Shown here one piece after another: positions 33,841 to 46,185 of a DNA stretch of 64,000 nt; position 1 is the stretch's first letter; each line of letters starts with the position of its first letter. Both the position numbers and the translations under genes were made by a program. This DNA is from Chinchilla lanigera. Lineage: Eukaryota > Chordata > Mammalia > Rodentia > Chinchillidae. The stretch lies in assembly GCF_000276665.1 (NCBI RefSeq), contig NW_004955402.1, positions 1,534,619 to 1,598,618 of the forward strand, given 5' to 3'. The notes below the pieces were generated by a model. The model did no database searches. It was given only the letters and a program-made list of their open reading frames with translations, and was not told the DNA's origin.

Positions 33841-34451
33841 GACTTTTCCTCCCATGTGCCAAGAAGTACAATGTGCCCGTTGCAGTGGACTACAGGTCTC
33901 TGTGGTCAGGCCATGGCCAATGTCTGTTAGGCACCCTGACCTGCAGAGGAGACGGGTTCAGGAATAAACGCACGCATTAGCCCTGGTGCTTCAGGCAGGG
34001 TCTTTCTTTCCTGGAGAGAGGATCGCTCTAACTGCGTTCCTGGTGGCCGTCCAGCATCTTCGGGCTTACAATCTGTGGTGTCGTTTTGGTACAGTTAGGG
34101 AACTGCGCAGCGAGACCTCAGGAATCGCGGGGCCTGCGGTGACTGGGCCCCTGTGCAGCCGTCCCGGCCGCCGTGTCCTGACACTGGAGCAGTGCTGCTT
34201 CTAGTCTCCGGAGGACCACGTGGGGCGGGCCTGAGCCGTGTGCAGATGTGGTGGCCGTGCTGCCCCAGCAGTGGACAGTCTGTCTGCTTTGTGGAGGAGC
34301 AGCCTGGATTCCTCAGCAGAAGAGGCTGTGACAGAGGCGAGGCCAGGGCAGTGCTGAGTGATGAAGGCTCGAAGTGCTGGGAGGAGAGCTGCTCCCACGT
34401 GGCATTTAGAAACCCCAGCAAGGACTCTCACGGCTCCCGGGGATTGAACTT

Positions 34452-34575
34452 GCACTTTATTAGTGCGTGTTTGCAGTGCATGAGGTTTGCATTCATCTTA
34501 GGGAGTAGGTTCACGTACACGACACAGCTGGATTGTTTATTTCCTTTCCCTTCCCCACTCACAAGAGTTTTATTT
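34452..34575 (-). mobile_element. L1 3'UTR fragment
   Basis: The stretch ctttattagtgcgtgtttgc, agtgcatgaggtt and atcttagggagtaggtt parallels the L1 3' end at 54725-54800. It therefore belongs to the same L1 3'UTR family in the same orientation. Confidence 0.6.
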
Positions 34576-34599
34576 TAAACAGCAAAGACATTTCTTTGG

Positions 34600-34788
34600 A
34601 AGTACTGGAGACTGAACCCAGGGCCTTTGTCTTGAACTACATACCAAGACCTTTTTTATTATAAATTTATTTTCAGGCAGGTTCTCACAAAGTTGCTAAG
34701 TTGCCCAAACTAGGCTTGAATTTATGATCTTCCTGCCTCAGCCTCCCAGAATGCTGGGATTTCAGATATGTGCCACCATGCCTGGCTT
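34600..34788 (-). mobile_element. B1+ID hybrid SINE
   Basis: Reverse orientation: an ID part (agtactggagactgaaccca, gggccttt) then a T-rich linker, then a B1 body (cttcctgcctcagcctccca, ccaccatgcctggct). Diverged. Confidence 0.82.
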
Positions 34789-36258
34789 AAATATTGAGGG
34801 TGTCCTTATTTTTAAGAGTAACAGACATGAACTTGCACAGTCTGTTTCTCCAGAATTCATCCAGGAGGTCAAGCCACTTAGAATTTGAATTTCTTACAGG
34901 CATTTTAGAAAGAACGTTGTTCCCTCCAAGCTGGGCCTGCACTGTGTGGAGAACCCATACCATGGGGCAGGGAGCTTGATCCTGCAGTGATTGCCCCTGC
35001 AGAAGGCTGGCAGCTGTATCATCTGACTGACTTCCAGTGTGATTAGCGGGCGGCCGTAGGATGACCACAGCCTCTCTGTCACCCCTGTGTCACCAGGCAG
35101 AAGTGAAGAAAGCGGAGAGCGTACCCGCAAGTGTAAAAGGCATGCAGCCTGTGTTTAAAAAGACAGGTGCTTGAGGTATTTTCAGTTTACTTTCAGAGTG
35201 CTTTGGTCACACAAATTCCTGGACTTTATGTTTTCGTCCTGTATCAAAGTTAGTCACAGAAGGGGAGTTACAGGGTTTCCTGGTATCATAGCAGTGACAG
35301 AGGCGATGTGGAATATGTGTGTGGTCCAGAGGGTGTCAGATGCTGCAAGGGCTCAGGTGCCTGACCCTCCCCACTCCAGGGCCCCGGTGTGGAGCTCTGC
35401 ACATGCTGAGAGAGGCAGGCTGCCCATCCCAGGCCGCCCAAGGGTGCGCCACCCTCTCAGGTATGGGTAGTGTGGTGGCCCGTGGTTCCCCCCAGGGGGA
35501 CTCCGTGTTGGCAGTGAGGGCCAGGTGTGGGGCAGCCACTCTTGGGAGACGGCAGACATGCGTTCTCAGCCGGACAAAGGCGGCTTCCAGGGGCTACAGC
35601 CCAGCACTAGCCCAGGTGTGGGTGGTGGGATGTGCAGGCAGACGGGAGGCAGCCTCGGGAGACTCCAGGTTTCTCATGTGTTTGGGCCGACAGACCCAAG
35701 CTGCTGCCTCCTTCCACGGTTCCCTCCTTGTGTGACTCGGTGGTCTCTCGGTAGTCCCCAGGAGAAAACGGCGAGAGGATTTAGAAAATAAAGGCAAGGG
35801 ACAACAGCCGGGGTCAGGTGGAGTGACCTCTTACTCAATGGGCAAGAGGCCTGACTTCAACAGTAGGGGCATTTATTTTATACTCTTGCAAAATTAGTAT
35901 CATGGGGGGAGGTAGTGTTGCCTAGCGACTAACGACCGTAACTGTCCAGGCAGGATGCTTTCTTTAATACTGAGGTAGCTTGACTGCCTGAGGCACCCTG
36001 GCTCTGTCCTGCCCTCACACACATGACCAATATCCAGCTCCAGCGGCTCCCAAGACCTCCTGTCCTCAGTCCCATGCTACTGGTCAGCCTAGGACAGAGC
36101 GGGGCAGAGAAGCTGCCTCAGGGGCCCCTGTACTGCCACCCGAAGGGCAAGGTGAGACCGAATTTCAGATCACAGTCAGAGTTTGCGTCACTAAAAGGAG
36201 ATGCGTTCTGTGATCTCTAGATTGGGGCTGTGTCTGGAGCTTATTGTGACCCATCGAA
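34789..36258. other. Intron without recognised elements
   Basis: GC-richer from about 35.3 kb, with overlapping open frames on both strands. No repeat, RNA or gene recognised. Confidence 0.35.
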
Positions 36259-36259
36259 G

Positions 36260-36690
36260 TGACAAGTGTGTTGGTCAGCTCTCCTGCTGCGGGGACACGG
36301 CGCCCAACACCCACGACTAAAAGGTTTACTTTGGCTCCTGGCTTCAGGGGGTTCAGTCCATGGTCAGCTGACTCCAAGACAGAAACATCATGGCGGAAGG
36401 GTGTGGAGGAGCAGAGCTGCTTTGTTCACAGCTGCCAGGAAGCAGAGCAGGGCACAGCTGCAGAGTGGAAGGTCCAGAGCGCAGATGCAGACCCCACGGC
36501 CAGGCCTCCGTGGCCCACGAGACACACCCAGCAGTGTCTGCCGATCCCCTCGGTGGATTCCAAGCCAGTCAGTTTGACCCCTGTCCTCACCTCCCCTGCA
36601 GCCTTGCCCAGGTTTTCACTGCAGGCCCAGGGAGGCTTAACCAGCACAGAATCACAGCATGCGCCGCACGCCCGGGTCAAGACCACTGTG
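36260..36690 (+). mobile_element. Probable family R repeat, diverged
   Basis: The head (tggtcagctctcctgctgcg, then cacccacgac) and the block gttcagtccatggtcagctg parallel the copies at 29009 and 50493. The 3' half is too diverged to delimit. Confidence 0.35.
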
Positions 36691-37009
36691 AATGCACCTC
36701 GGAGTTGGTTTGTTCAGCTGCGGTAGCTGCTCACTTGCTTTGTTTTCCAGTTTGGAAGGGTTTTAGTCCACTGGAGAGAGAAGGTTTCTATCAAGTCTCA
36801 GGTACATTACCAGTGCAGCACTTTCAAAGTTAAGAAAGAAAATAAAGGATTAACGGGGAAGCCTAATTCTGAATGATTACGTCTCTGGATTCTAAGTTGG
36901 AGCCCCGAGATTCCGGGGGAGGTAACTTCACATTTCTTGGTCTGTCAGCTGGTACAGCCAGAGGTCTGAAAGCGAGAAGCACCCAGAGGCACCTGTGTCC
37001 TCACACTGC

Positions 37010-37115
37010 TCGCTCACAGCGGCCTGTCAGAGCCTGCGGCGGGATGTGAGCGCGCGCGTCCTCGTGTCGGAGGCCGTGCTGGCAGCTCCGCCGCGTCTGC
37101 CCGCTGGGCTGTGGG
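37010..37115. promoter_or_regulatory. Small CpG cluster
   Basis: A patch of about 100 bp includes gcgcgcgcgtcctcgtgtcg and several further CpGs, in an otherwise CpG-poor stretch. It is too small for a formal CpG island; function unknown. Confidence 0.35.
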
Positions 37116-37320
37116 CGCCTCAGGTTGTATGAATGCGAGGGTTTAAACACGGAACATAATCTTTTATTTATGTTGTTTGGTTTGGTTTGGGGCCAAATTA
37201 ACTCATGAGAAATAGAATTTCTTGTTGAAAATGTCATAGTTTTCCACTTCAAAATTTCAACAACTAAATTAAAAATATTTTTAGAGTTATTGGCAGCTTT
37301 TTTCTCACTGGTACATAAAA

Positions 37321-37322
<2 letters not shown>

Positions 37323-37364
<42 letters not shown>
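37323..37364. repeat. (TG)21 microsatellite
   Basis: An uninterrupted run of 21 TG units directly precedes a minus-strand hybrid SINE. Likely polymorphic and Z-DNA-prone. Confidence 0.97.
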
Positions 37365-37366
<2 letters not shown>

Positions 37367-37367
<1 letters not shown>

Positions 37368-37534
37368 CAGTACTGTGGGTTGAACCTAAGACCTTGACAC
37401 TGAGCTACATCTTCAGCCCTTTTTTATTTTTACTTTAAGACAGGGTCTCAATTAGTTTCCCAGGCTAAGCTTGAACTTGGGATCTCCTGCCGTAGCCTCC
37501 CAGACTGCTGGAATTATAGACATGCACCGCCATG
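37367..37534 (-). mobile_element. B1+ID hybrid SINE
   Basis: Reverse orientation: an ID part (tactgtgggttgaacctaag, actgagctacatcttcag) then T-rich linker, agacagggtctca, tagcctcccagactgctgga and ttatagacatgcac. Confidence 0.85.
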
Positions 37535-37977
37535 AAAATTAATGTGAAGTGTTACAGCCCGTGGTCCCTTGTGTTACATGCTTTCAGACAGAGCAGCTTC
37601 GTGGAGAGCAGGCATTGTCATGTAGCTTAACAGACACTCGGGCTTCGCCGCTGCTTCTGGCCTTTGGGTTGACTGTTGAGTCCCAGACCCTAGCGGGGAC
37701 TGAGGACGAGGGAGGCTCTTGCGCCTGCTCATGGGGAGGAACCAAAGGGGCCTGAGCAGGAGAATGGGCCTGGGAGGCCCGGGAGGGGTCTGGGCCTGGG
37801 CCCGCCCACCCATGGACTCAGAGCTGGGCACTCGGAGCCCCTCCATACCACGCCAGGGAGCTCAGCATCCTGCTGGTCTCTGCCCTGCACCTTGTGACCC
37901 CACAGCTCCTGAGCTACTCACCAAAGCACCAGGACAGAACAGTGTGCTGAGCACTGTCAAGGAAGAGCCACTGGGGC

Positions 37978-38157
37978 AGGGCCTGTAATCCTTGCACAGA
38001 GGGAAGCTGAGGCAGGAGTGTGGCAGGTTGGAGTCAGGCTTGGAGAATTCACGACTTAGACCCTGTCTCAGAATGAAAAACTTAAAAAGGGCTGGGGAGG
38101 ATGTAGCTTAGTGAAAGGCCTTGGGTTTTTTCAATCCCCAGTACTGCAAAAAAAGGA
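37978..38157 (+). mobile_element. B1+ID hybrid SINE
   Basis: The B1 head is truncated or diverged (ggcctgtaatccttgcacag, gaagctgaggcaggag), followed by accctgtctcag, the ID tail (gggctggggaggatgtagct, tcaatccccagtactg) and an A-tail that passes into a purine tract. Confidence 0.82.
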
Positions 38158-38228
38158 AAAGGAAAAATAGGAAAGGGAAGGGAAGGCGAGGGAGGGGAGG
38201 GAAGGGGAGGGGAGGGGAGGGAGGGCAG
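38149..38228 (+). repeat. Purine tract with G-quadruplex motif
   Basis: GGAAA-type units become GGGGA units. Bases 38190-38225 are a run of GGG/GGGG blocks separated by single or double A, a strong G-quadruplex pattern. It probably grew from the A-tail of the adjacent SINE. Confidence 0.9.
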
Positions 38229-38640
38229 ATGGACCAGAGGGGACATAGCTTTGATTGTGTAGATCGCCCTGGTTGTGGTCCGCCTTGCCGGTCCCCACAG
38301 AGCTGGCTGAGGGCCAGGCGGTTCGGGCAGCGCAATGACTTCTGACTCTATTCTGCGAACACTTTGTGATAATTAATTCCATTGCTTTTTAAGAGCATTC
38401 AAATGGAAGGAAAAATCAAATGGAACAATTTGTTGAAATCAATTATTTTAGCAAGAGAATCAAATGATTGTGGATTTAGAGCAGTGGATGTATTCAATTA
38501 AAAACCTCAGGCCAGAACTTTAAATTATGCCTGGCAGGGCGCGGTGAGGCTCCATGTCCCGTGCGGGTGTGGTGATCCTATGGCATCATTGTGTTGGTGT
38601 CTGCAAAATACTGGCACTTTTCTCAATATAAAAATAATTG
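38229..38640. other. Intron without recognised elements
   Basis: AT-rich sequence between the purine tract and the next B1; nothing recognised. Confidence 0.35.
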
Positions 38641-38812
38641 AGCCGGGCATGGTGGTGCACTCCTGTAATCCCAGTACTCAGGAGGCTGAGGCAGGAGGAT
38701 TGCTTCAAGTTCGAGGACAGCCTGGGCTGCAAAGTGAGCTCAAGGTCAGCCTGAACTGCATAGTGAGACCCTGTCTCAAAAAGGCAAAAAAACAAAAACA
38801 AAAACAAAAATA
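38641..38812 (+). mobile_element. B1 SINE with internal duplication
   Basis: gccgggcatggtggtgcact, ctgtaatcccagtactcagg, then two successive blocks: gacagcctgggctgcaaagt and gtcagcctgaactgcatagt, then gagaccctgtctcaaaaa and an A-rich tail. Confidence 0.92.
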
Positions 38813-41800
38813 ACTGAGAGTGTTTTATGGCAAAAGACTTCATAAACAAACTAAAAGGCCCATGACAGGCAAGAAGGCATCCACAGCTCCATAGCTAGTG
38901 AGGTGCGCACTGCAGAACACAGAAGAGACTCCAGTGGTGCGACTGAACGGAGGAGAACTCAGAAAAGGAATCTCCCAGCAGACCTCATTGATGATAAAAA
39001 CACAAATTAGCAAGGCAAGATTCCACACCCAACTCATCAAAAAGCAAATGAAAAAACAAAATATTTTTGGAATGGGTGAGGATGTGTTGGGTAAGGAACT
39101 TCTGTATGGAACATGTTTTTCAATTTCTGGGGGGAGGATTTGATGTTATTTATTGAGGTTTAGAATATGTCCATTTCCTGGCACAGTAGGGCGTTAGCTT
39201 GCAGAAATGCTGGCACGAAGGCCTAGTATATGGGCCCTAAGTTTGTTGAATGCAGGACTGTGAAAAAATAGATGTCAGTCTGTTCCTATGAGACTGGTTA
39301 AATAAACAGATTAAAATAACTGTATCAACTATGCTAACTGTGTAGTCTTTACATTGCAGTACCTTTGTATCTAATAAGTGGATTGTTTACTAGGCAAGTT
39401 ATGAAACCTTGTCTGTAACATAATCTTACTTTTGTAAAAAAATACTGATTTAGAAGAGTAGACTTGTACACTAAAATTTAATTGGGGTACTTGTAGAGCA
39501 CAAATTGAAGCAGGTTATGGGAGAACTTCCTTTTTCTTTTGCAGGTATTTTAATTTTGGAAAGTTTTATGTAGAGTATCACTTTGTAGAAATATAGAAGA
39601 CTGGAAAGTAAGGAAATCAGGAAGACACAGAGATCACCTGTCACTACTTCCCTGCCTGGACACAGCTGAGCTGGGGTCTCCGGCCACACTAGTGTGTGTG
39701 GGATGCACAGGCTCTGTCCACCGCGTCCGAGGTTCCATTTGTGTGTATTTTTGGAAAGCGCGTTAAATAATGACGGGGGGACCTCCCGCACTGAGCCATG
39801 TGATAGTTTAACCATTCCACGTGGCTGCATATTAGCCAATTTCTCATTTTCAAGCCTTAAAAATAAGGTTGAGATTAACATCCTTGGTACATAAATCTCT
39901 CTGCCACTGCTGGTTGTTTCCTAAAATAGGTTCCTGGGATTCTCCTGACGGATGCATGGCGTGCAGGCATATTCGCGTGGCTTCCCTCACTCCTTTGTTT
40001 CATCGTAGGGTCCGAGTGATGTTAAAGTCTTCTGCGGGGGACGTGGCGGTGAACGTGAGCCCCACACGGCCCCTCTGTTGCTGACGTGCGGCACGGGAAA
40101 TGCTTTGCATGGTGCCCAGCGGAGGTCCGTGGACGAGCGGCCTCCAGGGTGACTGGCTCTGGCTCGGGTTCCACTCTCCGCAGTGCCCTGCCCTGCGTTC
40201 AGTTCCAAGCCCTCTTCCTCGTGGGGGAGCAGGGGTTCTTGGGACAAAAATGTGGTTACTGCATCTGACGAGGCCTTCAAATGGGCCGGGAGGGCACAAG
40301 GAACCAGCAGGCAGCGACTCTGGTGATGCTGGAGCTTGTGCCCCGCCCAGCTGAACCCGTCAGCCTGGCTCTGCAGTCCCCGGTCAGCTCAAAGCTCCCC
40401 ACCCGCCTGTCCTGAATTCCCGCCTGGCTCCTGTCCCCGGGACCCTGCAGCTCCCTGGTGGGGCGGCTGGGGTCTGCGCCAGAAGGGCCAGCATGGCCCG
40501 GGAGGGTTGGCTTTACAGTCTTGAAATTCCATGAAATGATGTCCTTGGGGCTTTCCCCCAATCACTTAAAAGTGTAAAAGCCATTCTGAGCTTGAGGGAC
40601 TGTATTCAGCCATTCTTGGGGACTGGATTCTGAGATGAAGTTTGTGGAGCACGAGAGGGAATGGTTTTCCTGGAGACGGCAACTTTGCCTGGTTTTTGCC
40701 TGTCAAGGTCCCGGGGCAGGGGACAGTCCCACCTGTTACACAGCAGCATCCTGTCCTATGCCAGGTGGGGCTGGCGTGCAGGACATGGACACTTCGTTGG
40801 CCACAGATCAGTAAACCCGTCCTAGATGAAGCAAAGGGCAGTTCCCTCTCTTCTTCCCAGGCTGGGCTCCCAATCTTGCTGACCTTGGCAGCGGGAAGGC
40901 GGGAGGAATGATGCTTTTGTGTCCTTTGCGTCTCTGGGGTGTGTGGATGACCCAATGTCCACTCTGTCCTGACGTCCTTCTCGTTCCTAGTTTCCTGCCC
41001 TGCCTCGTCGTCGAGACCCGAGGTGGCTGTGTGCATGGTCTGTGGGGACCAGGAGGGCAGAGGGCAGGAAACCAGCCATGAGTCAGGGAGGTTTAAAGCC
41101 CACTTCCTGTTTCTCTTGGAAATCCTGGCGCAAGAACTGGGGGTGAGGGGCCCAGAGATTGCCTAGCGAAGCTTCTCGCTTTAGCAGCGAGGAAGCCAGA
41201 GCCCAGCCACAGCAAGTGAGAGGCGTTTGTCCCTGGAGTGCTGCACAGGGATCAGAACCAGGTGTGCGACCAGCCGCGGTGCCTGCGTCAGAGCTCGCTG
41301 ACCCTAGCAGGGCTCAGCGTCAGGCCATGCCATTGTCACAGCACCAGGGGTGGGGGTCGGCAGCAGGACTCGAGACCCGAGCCTGGGACCCGGTCCGCCT
41401 GGGCCCGCCAGGCGTGACACAGGGCCCTCTGCTGCGGCTGTGTCCGGTGGCTGCGTACCACAGCACAAAGGCCAGGAGTGCCGGGTCCCTCAGTTGCTTG
41501 GGGACAAGATGAGGGACTCATGGTGGCCGGAAGGCATGCCAGCTCCGCCAGCTTGGTCTGCCTCGTCATTCATGCCACCCTAGGGGCAGAGTCAGGGCCA
41601 CATGGGCCACATTCCCTGGTCAGCACAAACATGGGAGAGGCCCCCCAGTGTGGCATTTGTAAGTGGCAGCATTGCTCCCTCAGGGCAGCTGAGTTCAACT
41701 TATCACCTCAGTGGACTCCAACAGACAGAGACTGGACCGCGGCGGGAGGGCAGGGACCAGGGTTCCCGTGTCCCGCACCTGCGCAGATCTTGGGTGTTTG

Positions 41801-43425
41801 CGAGAGACTTCTGGATCGGATGCCATCCTGACGCCAGCCCAGGATCCCGTGAAGGGTTCAGTCAAGGTTCTTCATCCGTAACCCGCAGAACACTGCTGCT
41901 TCTGGCTCGCTTCCCGTAGTTCTCGCCAGTGTAGAGGAAACGCTTCCGCTGCCTAAGACTCGGCTTCTGCGTCGGCCTTGGCCACACGAGGCTGGTGCCC
42001 AGGCGAAGGCGCTGCAGAGGTGTCGTGGGGCCTCCTGGCCTGCTCTTGCGGCCCTGTCTGGGAGGGGACTTCCCCCTGCCGGGTCTGTAGGCCTGTCAGG
42101 GTGGGGCAGGCTGTGCTGTTTCCTGCAGTACCCTGAGGTCCCCACAGACTGCGGCGTTTGCTCCCGAGCCACCCGTCTCTCTGCATGACAAGGACAGGGC
42201 CTCAGTGGTTTCCCGCTGGACACAAGGGGAGAGGAGGGAGCCGCGTGTACACATCACCCCGTGCCGGCTTGCCACGGTGCTGGCACTCCCTCCACCCGCA
42301 GACTTGAGGGTCTCTGTGCTCATCGGAGTGTTGTCAGCCTCCCTGAGACATGCAGAAGCACCCCAAGTGGGGTGTGGACCCGGGCAGTAGGTGGGGTACC
42401 CGAGCAGGCTCTTGTTCACCACCAAGCCTGGTGCCATAGTCTGGTGGCACCTTGAAGCAGCTCTGGGGACCCACAATCTCAGGGTGCTCGTTGGGAAAGT
42501 TGGCAGAGGGTGAAGAGGCCTCCCTGGGCACTGTCACTGGGCTTTGACGAAGCGCTCTCGGTTGTAGGCCTGAGGTACCAAGAGGCCTTTCTGTGGGAGC
42601 TGGGGAGGGTCCTGGGCAATGCCGAGAGGCTTCCTACCTCATGGAGTAATCAGCGCTTCGCCCCCCTCTGCTTTGGGAGCTGGAGCCCTTGTGGGGCCGG
42701 CGGGGGCTCGGTGCTGGTTCAGATCTGCGAGCCGCACTCTGCGCTCTGGGGAGCAGCTGCCTGTCCTGGCTGTCAGGGCCGTGCCTGTGAGAGTGGCTTT
42801 GCCTGGAGGTGTTGTGGTGGGGAAGAAGGCCTCGCTTGGAGTCACAGCCCGGAGCCTGTGTTCTGCGTGTGACCTCTGAAGGCCACGTGGCCTCAGTGTC
42901 GTCTGCTGTAAAATGTCGGCCACGTGGGAATGTGGACCACAGTGTATGTGAGCACCCACCAATCAGAGCTAATCCGTTACAGTTGAAAGTTGGAGTCTTT
43001 CAGCTGTCAAGGCCTGAGACTGAGACAGCTGTGCACTTAGGAGTCAGTCACATGGCACCTCCTTGCCCGGTCCCCGGGGCGTGGGTGCTGGGAGGCCCAG
43101 CTCAGGGGCGTGAAAGACAGAGGCAGCTGGGTCTCCCCAATGTAGTTTCAGATGCTGGGTGAACCTAGATGCCTGTCTTTGGACAGCTGCTGGCCGCGAG
43201 GAGGGGGCTTTGCAGTCTGGCTCCCGGCGACCCTGGCTGGTCCTCTGCAGCGGTCTCAAAGTGTGCCTTTTTCTTCTCACTGCATTCACGTATTCTCTTC
43301 TGAAAAAGATCAGAAGCAAATGAAATCCTGTTCAGTTACTGTTTGCTCATTTAAAAAAATTATAAACATCAACAGGAAGTGATTTTATTTCTTTTTTCAA
43401 TTTCTTTCTTCCTAGGAAGGCGGGG
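38813..43425. other. Intron, possible ancient repeats
   Basis: At about 39015-39560 the text (ggtgaggatgtgttgg, then tgagactggttaaataaa) vaguely resembles the 3' part of an old L1; at 39860-39950 (gattaacatccttggtacat) likewise. Neither could be delimited. At 40-42.8 kb the sequence is GC-rich with overlapping open frames but no recognised gene. Confidence 0.3.
42860..42960 (+). repeat. MIR-like SINE fragment
   Basis: gcgtgtgacctctgaaggcc followed by gcctcagtgtcgtctgctgt and aaaatg parallels the MIR core, with substitutions. Confidence 0.35.
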
Positions 43426-43427
43426 GT

Positions 43428-43507
43428 GAGGTCTCACTGTGGTGCCCAGGCTGGTCTGGAACTCCTGGGCTCAAGTGATCCTCCTGCCTCAGCCTTCATA
43501 AGCACTA
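43428..43507 (-). mobile_element. B1-type SINE fragment
   Basis: ggtctcactgtggtgcccag, then ctggtctggaactcctgggc and tgatcctcctgcctcagcct: the right half of a 7SL-derived element in reverse orientation. The A-box end is missing. Confidence 0.7.
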
Positions 43508-43842
43508 TGGAATTCACCTGAGACAGGCCGGGTTTGCTGTGAGTAGGGTTGAATCTTGCTCATTTCCCAGGTGGCCCTGACTTATTCAGGACACACACGA
43601 AGCTCTTCAAACGGTGGCACACATGGAGAGGAAGCAGCCACTGTGTCCGTGAGACTCTGGAAGGATGGAGTCCAGGTCGCTTTTCAGCCTGGCGTGGGGC
43701 CAGCAGGGCCACTGGGGTTTTGCTGGTAGCAGAAGCCACCTGGGGCAAAAGTTCCAGAGACCGAATGGCTGACCAGGACACCTTCCAGGCAAGCTCTGAG
43801 CTAGGTAGGTCTTGGGAGTGAAAGGTGCAGTTAAAGGTCCCT

Positions 43843-44012
43843 AGAAGCTGGGCATGTAATCTCAGCATTCTGGGAGACTGAGGCAGCAAGACTGCAAGTT
43901 TAAGCCCAACCTGGGTAATTTAGGGAGATCTCGTCCCGAAATAAAACATTAAAAGGGCTAGGGATGTAGCTCAGTGCAAAGGCCCTGGGTTCAATCTCCA
44001 GTAACCCCCCAC
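43843..44012 (+). mobile_element. B1+ID hybrid SINE
   Basis: A shortened B1 part (agaagctgggcatgtaatct, cattctgggagactgaggca), then a linker and an ID tail (gggctagggatgtagctcag, ggccctgggttcaatctcca). Confidence 0.85.
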
Positions 44013-45854
44013 ACACATGTGCCTGGTGGTTTTGAGGCGTACTAAGCCAGCATTTTTGTGTGGTCAGCTGCACACTCGGGCAGGGCAGTGGCAGCAGCGT
44101 CCGGCACGGCGACCTTGGTGCTGTGCCCGACGCCGCAGGCTGAGGTCCTGACCGGGGGACTGAGCCACACTGAGGAGCCGCGGTTGCACGCACAAAGCTC
44201 TGATTGTTCGGGTCTCTCAAGCTGTGACTCAGACTGCCCCGCGACTTCATCCCTGCCTGGCTAAAAGTGTGCCTTGGCTTTTTTGTTTTCAGAGAAATTT
44301 TAAAAAGAAATTCAAAATTAATAACCTACCTTCCTGGTTCTAAGGCTATTATGTTAATTGTAGAGAATATAAAAATGGACGCAAATGTCTGGATGCAGAA
44401 TACAGGTCCGTGCCGACTGCTGTTTTCCATCTCCTCACCTTGGCTTTCATCAAATGAATATTTAAATATCTTAACAAAATCGAATCTCATGCTGTCTTTT
44501 TAACCTGCTGTATTTACTTAACAGTCTCCTGGTAAATGTTCTTCACGTCTTGATTTAAGGCGGACGAGCAGGGTTCCACGGCATGGCCTGTCCCACGTCG
44601 ACGCCGCTCGCCTGTGGTTCTTCCTAACGCTTTGCTCTGAAAACGGCATTTGTCATAATGCGTTCCTGGTGCTGGACCGGGGGCGTGGCCGTCAGACTCA
44701 GCCCCGAATCTCTTTCGGTAATCGTGGTTCTAGGCAGCTGTTTCAGCCACTTCTGCATCGAGATGCCCGATGCTGTGTCTCACCGGCCCCATCCAGGGCT
44801 CCTGCGAGGAGTTGTTGCTGAACGCTGCACCTTTGTTAACGAGTGTGTTCTGGAGTAATTTCTCTGTGTAGAACGCTGTGTCAGTGCCAGGCTCGAAGCC
44901 TGCTGTTCTGCGGGGCTTTCTCCGCGATGCCTGTCAGTGTGGCAGAGAATATTCTCCGTGATCCCAGCGAGGCCGCTGCCCCCGGTTCCTGCTCTCCCTT
45001 GTGTTGCGTGGTTGCCCTCTCCTCACAAACCTGTGCTCCCGTCTTCCCGCGCCCACGGCTGCTCCGGAAGGAAGCAGGGAGCGTGTGCTCGGCTGATGGG
45101 AAGGATCAGAGGGCAGGCGTCTATTTTTGCCTCATGTTTGTACTTTGCTTATCAGGCCCTTTGCGAGGAGTGATGGACTTCCGCTGCCCTCTTCCCTCCC
45201 CCAGCTCCGGCTCCTGTGGTCGGAAATGGTTTCCACAGTGTCCGCACAGCCTCCGGTGGGCTCCACCTCCCGCACCCGTGGTCCCCTTCGCTTGCACTGC
45301 CCTGCTTAACGCCAGCTGTCGGTACTTCCCTTTTTACCTCTCCGTGATCCTCTGCAGTGCTGAGACGACCGGGGCCCAGATGGCTGAGTGAGCGCTGAGC
45401 CCTGAGCCGCCCGCAGTGCCTCCTGTTTCTTTTCCTGCGAAGCACTTGGTGCTACTTTCCCTCTCTCCCCACTTCCCTCCTCTTTTCTGCCCTCCTCTCT
45501 CCCTCTCTGCCCTACCTTCTTCTGTGGTGTGGCCCCTGAGGGCCGATCTGACCGCCAGCCCACGGGATGCCAGAAGGAGCAACAGTAGCACAGAAGGGAG
45601 GTGTGCGGACGGGCCGGGAGTCACAGCCGTGGGTCTCAGCACCCTGACTCCCAGCTGCTCCCCCCGTCTCCCTCAGAGGAGCGGCAGAATTTCTGAGGAG
45701 ACCCTCAGCAGGGCCCTTCTCAGAGTGAGACGGTGCACATGCTGTGACCCCTTTGCCATGGTTTTGTGCCCCCTTTGAGACCCTCTCTCAGGAGACCAAT
45801 CAATAGCTTCTTTTCACAGAACTCCAAACATGCAATGTGATTGCTCTATGCACT
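44013..45854. other. Intron without recognised genes
   Basis: Includes a CT-rich tract at about 45455-45530 and GC-rich sequence with overlapping open frames. No clear repeat or gene. Confidence 0.35.
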
Positions 45855-45920
45855 GTGGTGCTGGGGATGAAGCCAGCGCCTCACCCTGCCGGGCAGCGAG
45901 CTCACCACTGGGTGCCAGCC
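45855..45920 (-). mobile_element. ID-like SINE
   Basis: gtgctggggatgaagccagc then gcctcac and gagctcaccactgggtgcca is the reverse complement of an ID element (box B end first). Partly diverged. Confidence 0.6.
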
Positions 45921-46045
45921 CACCTGGGTCTGGAGGCTGAGGGCTCGGTGGGGCTGCCGTGCAGGGGAGGACGGGGCCCGCTGAGGCAGGACAGCCAGGG
46001 CACGAGCTCTCCGTCTACAGTATCTGGGACCCTGGCTTTGCACAG

Positions 46046-46185
46046 AGGAAGGAAGGAAGGAAAGGAGGAAATAAGGAAGAGGAAGGAAGGAAAAAGGGAG
46101 GAGGAAGGCAGAAGGAAGAAAGGAAGAAGGGAGGAAGAAAGGAGGAAGGGAGGAAGCAAGGGAGGAAGAATGGAGGAAGGGGACA
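46046..46185 (+). repeat. GGAA/GGGA purine tract
   Basis: About 140 bp of almost pure purine (aggaaggaaggaaggaaa, ggaggaagaaaggaggaagg). Low-complexity; it creates repetitive open frames on both strands that should not be taken as genes. Confidence 0.9.
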
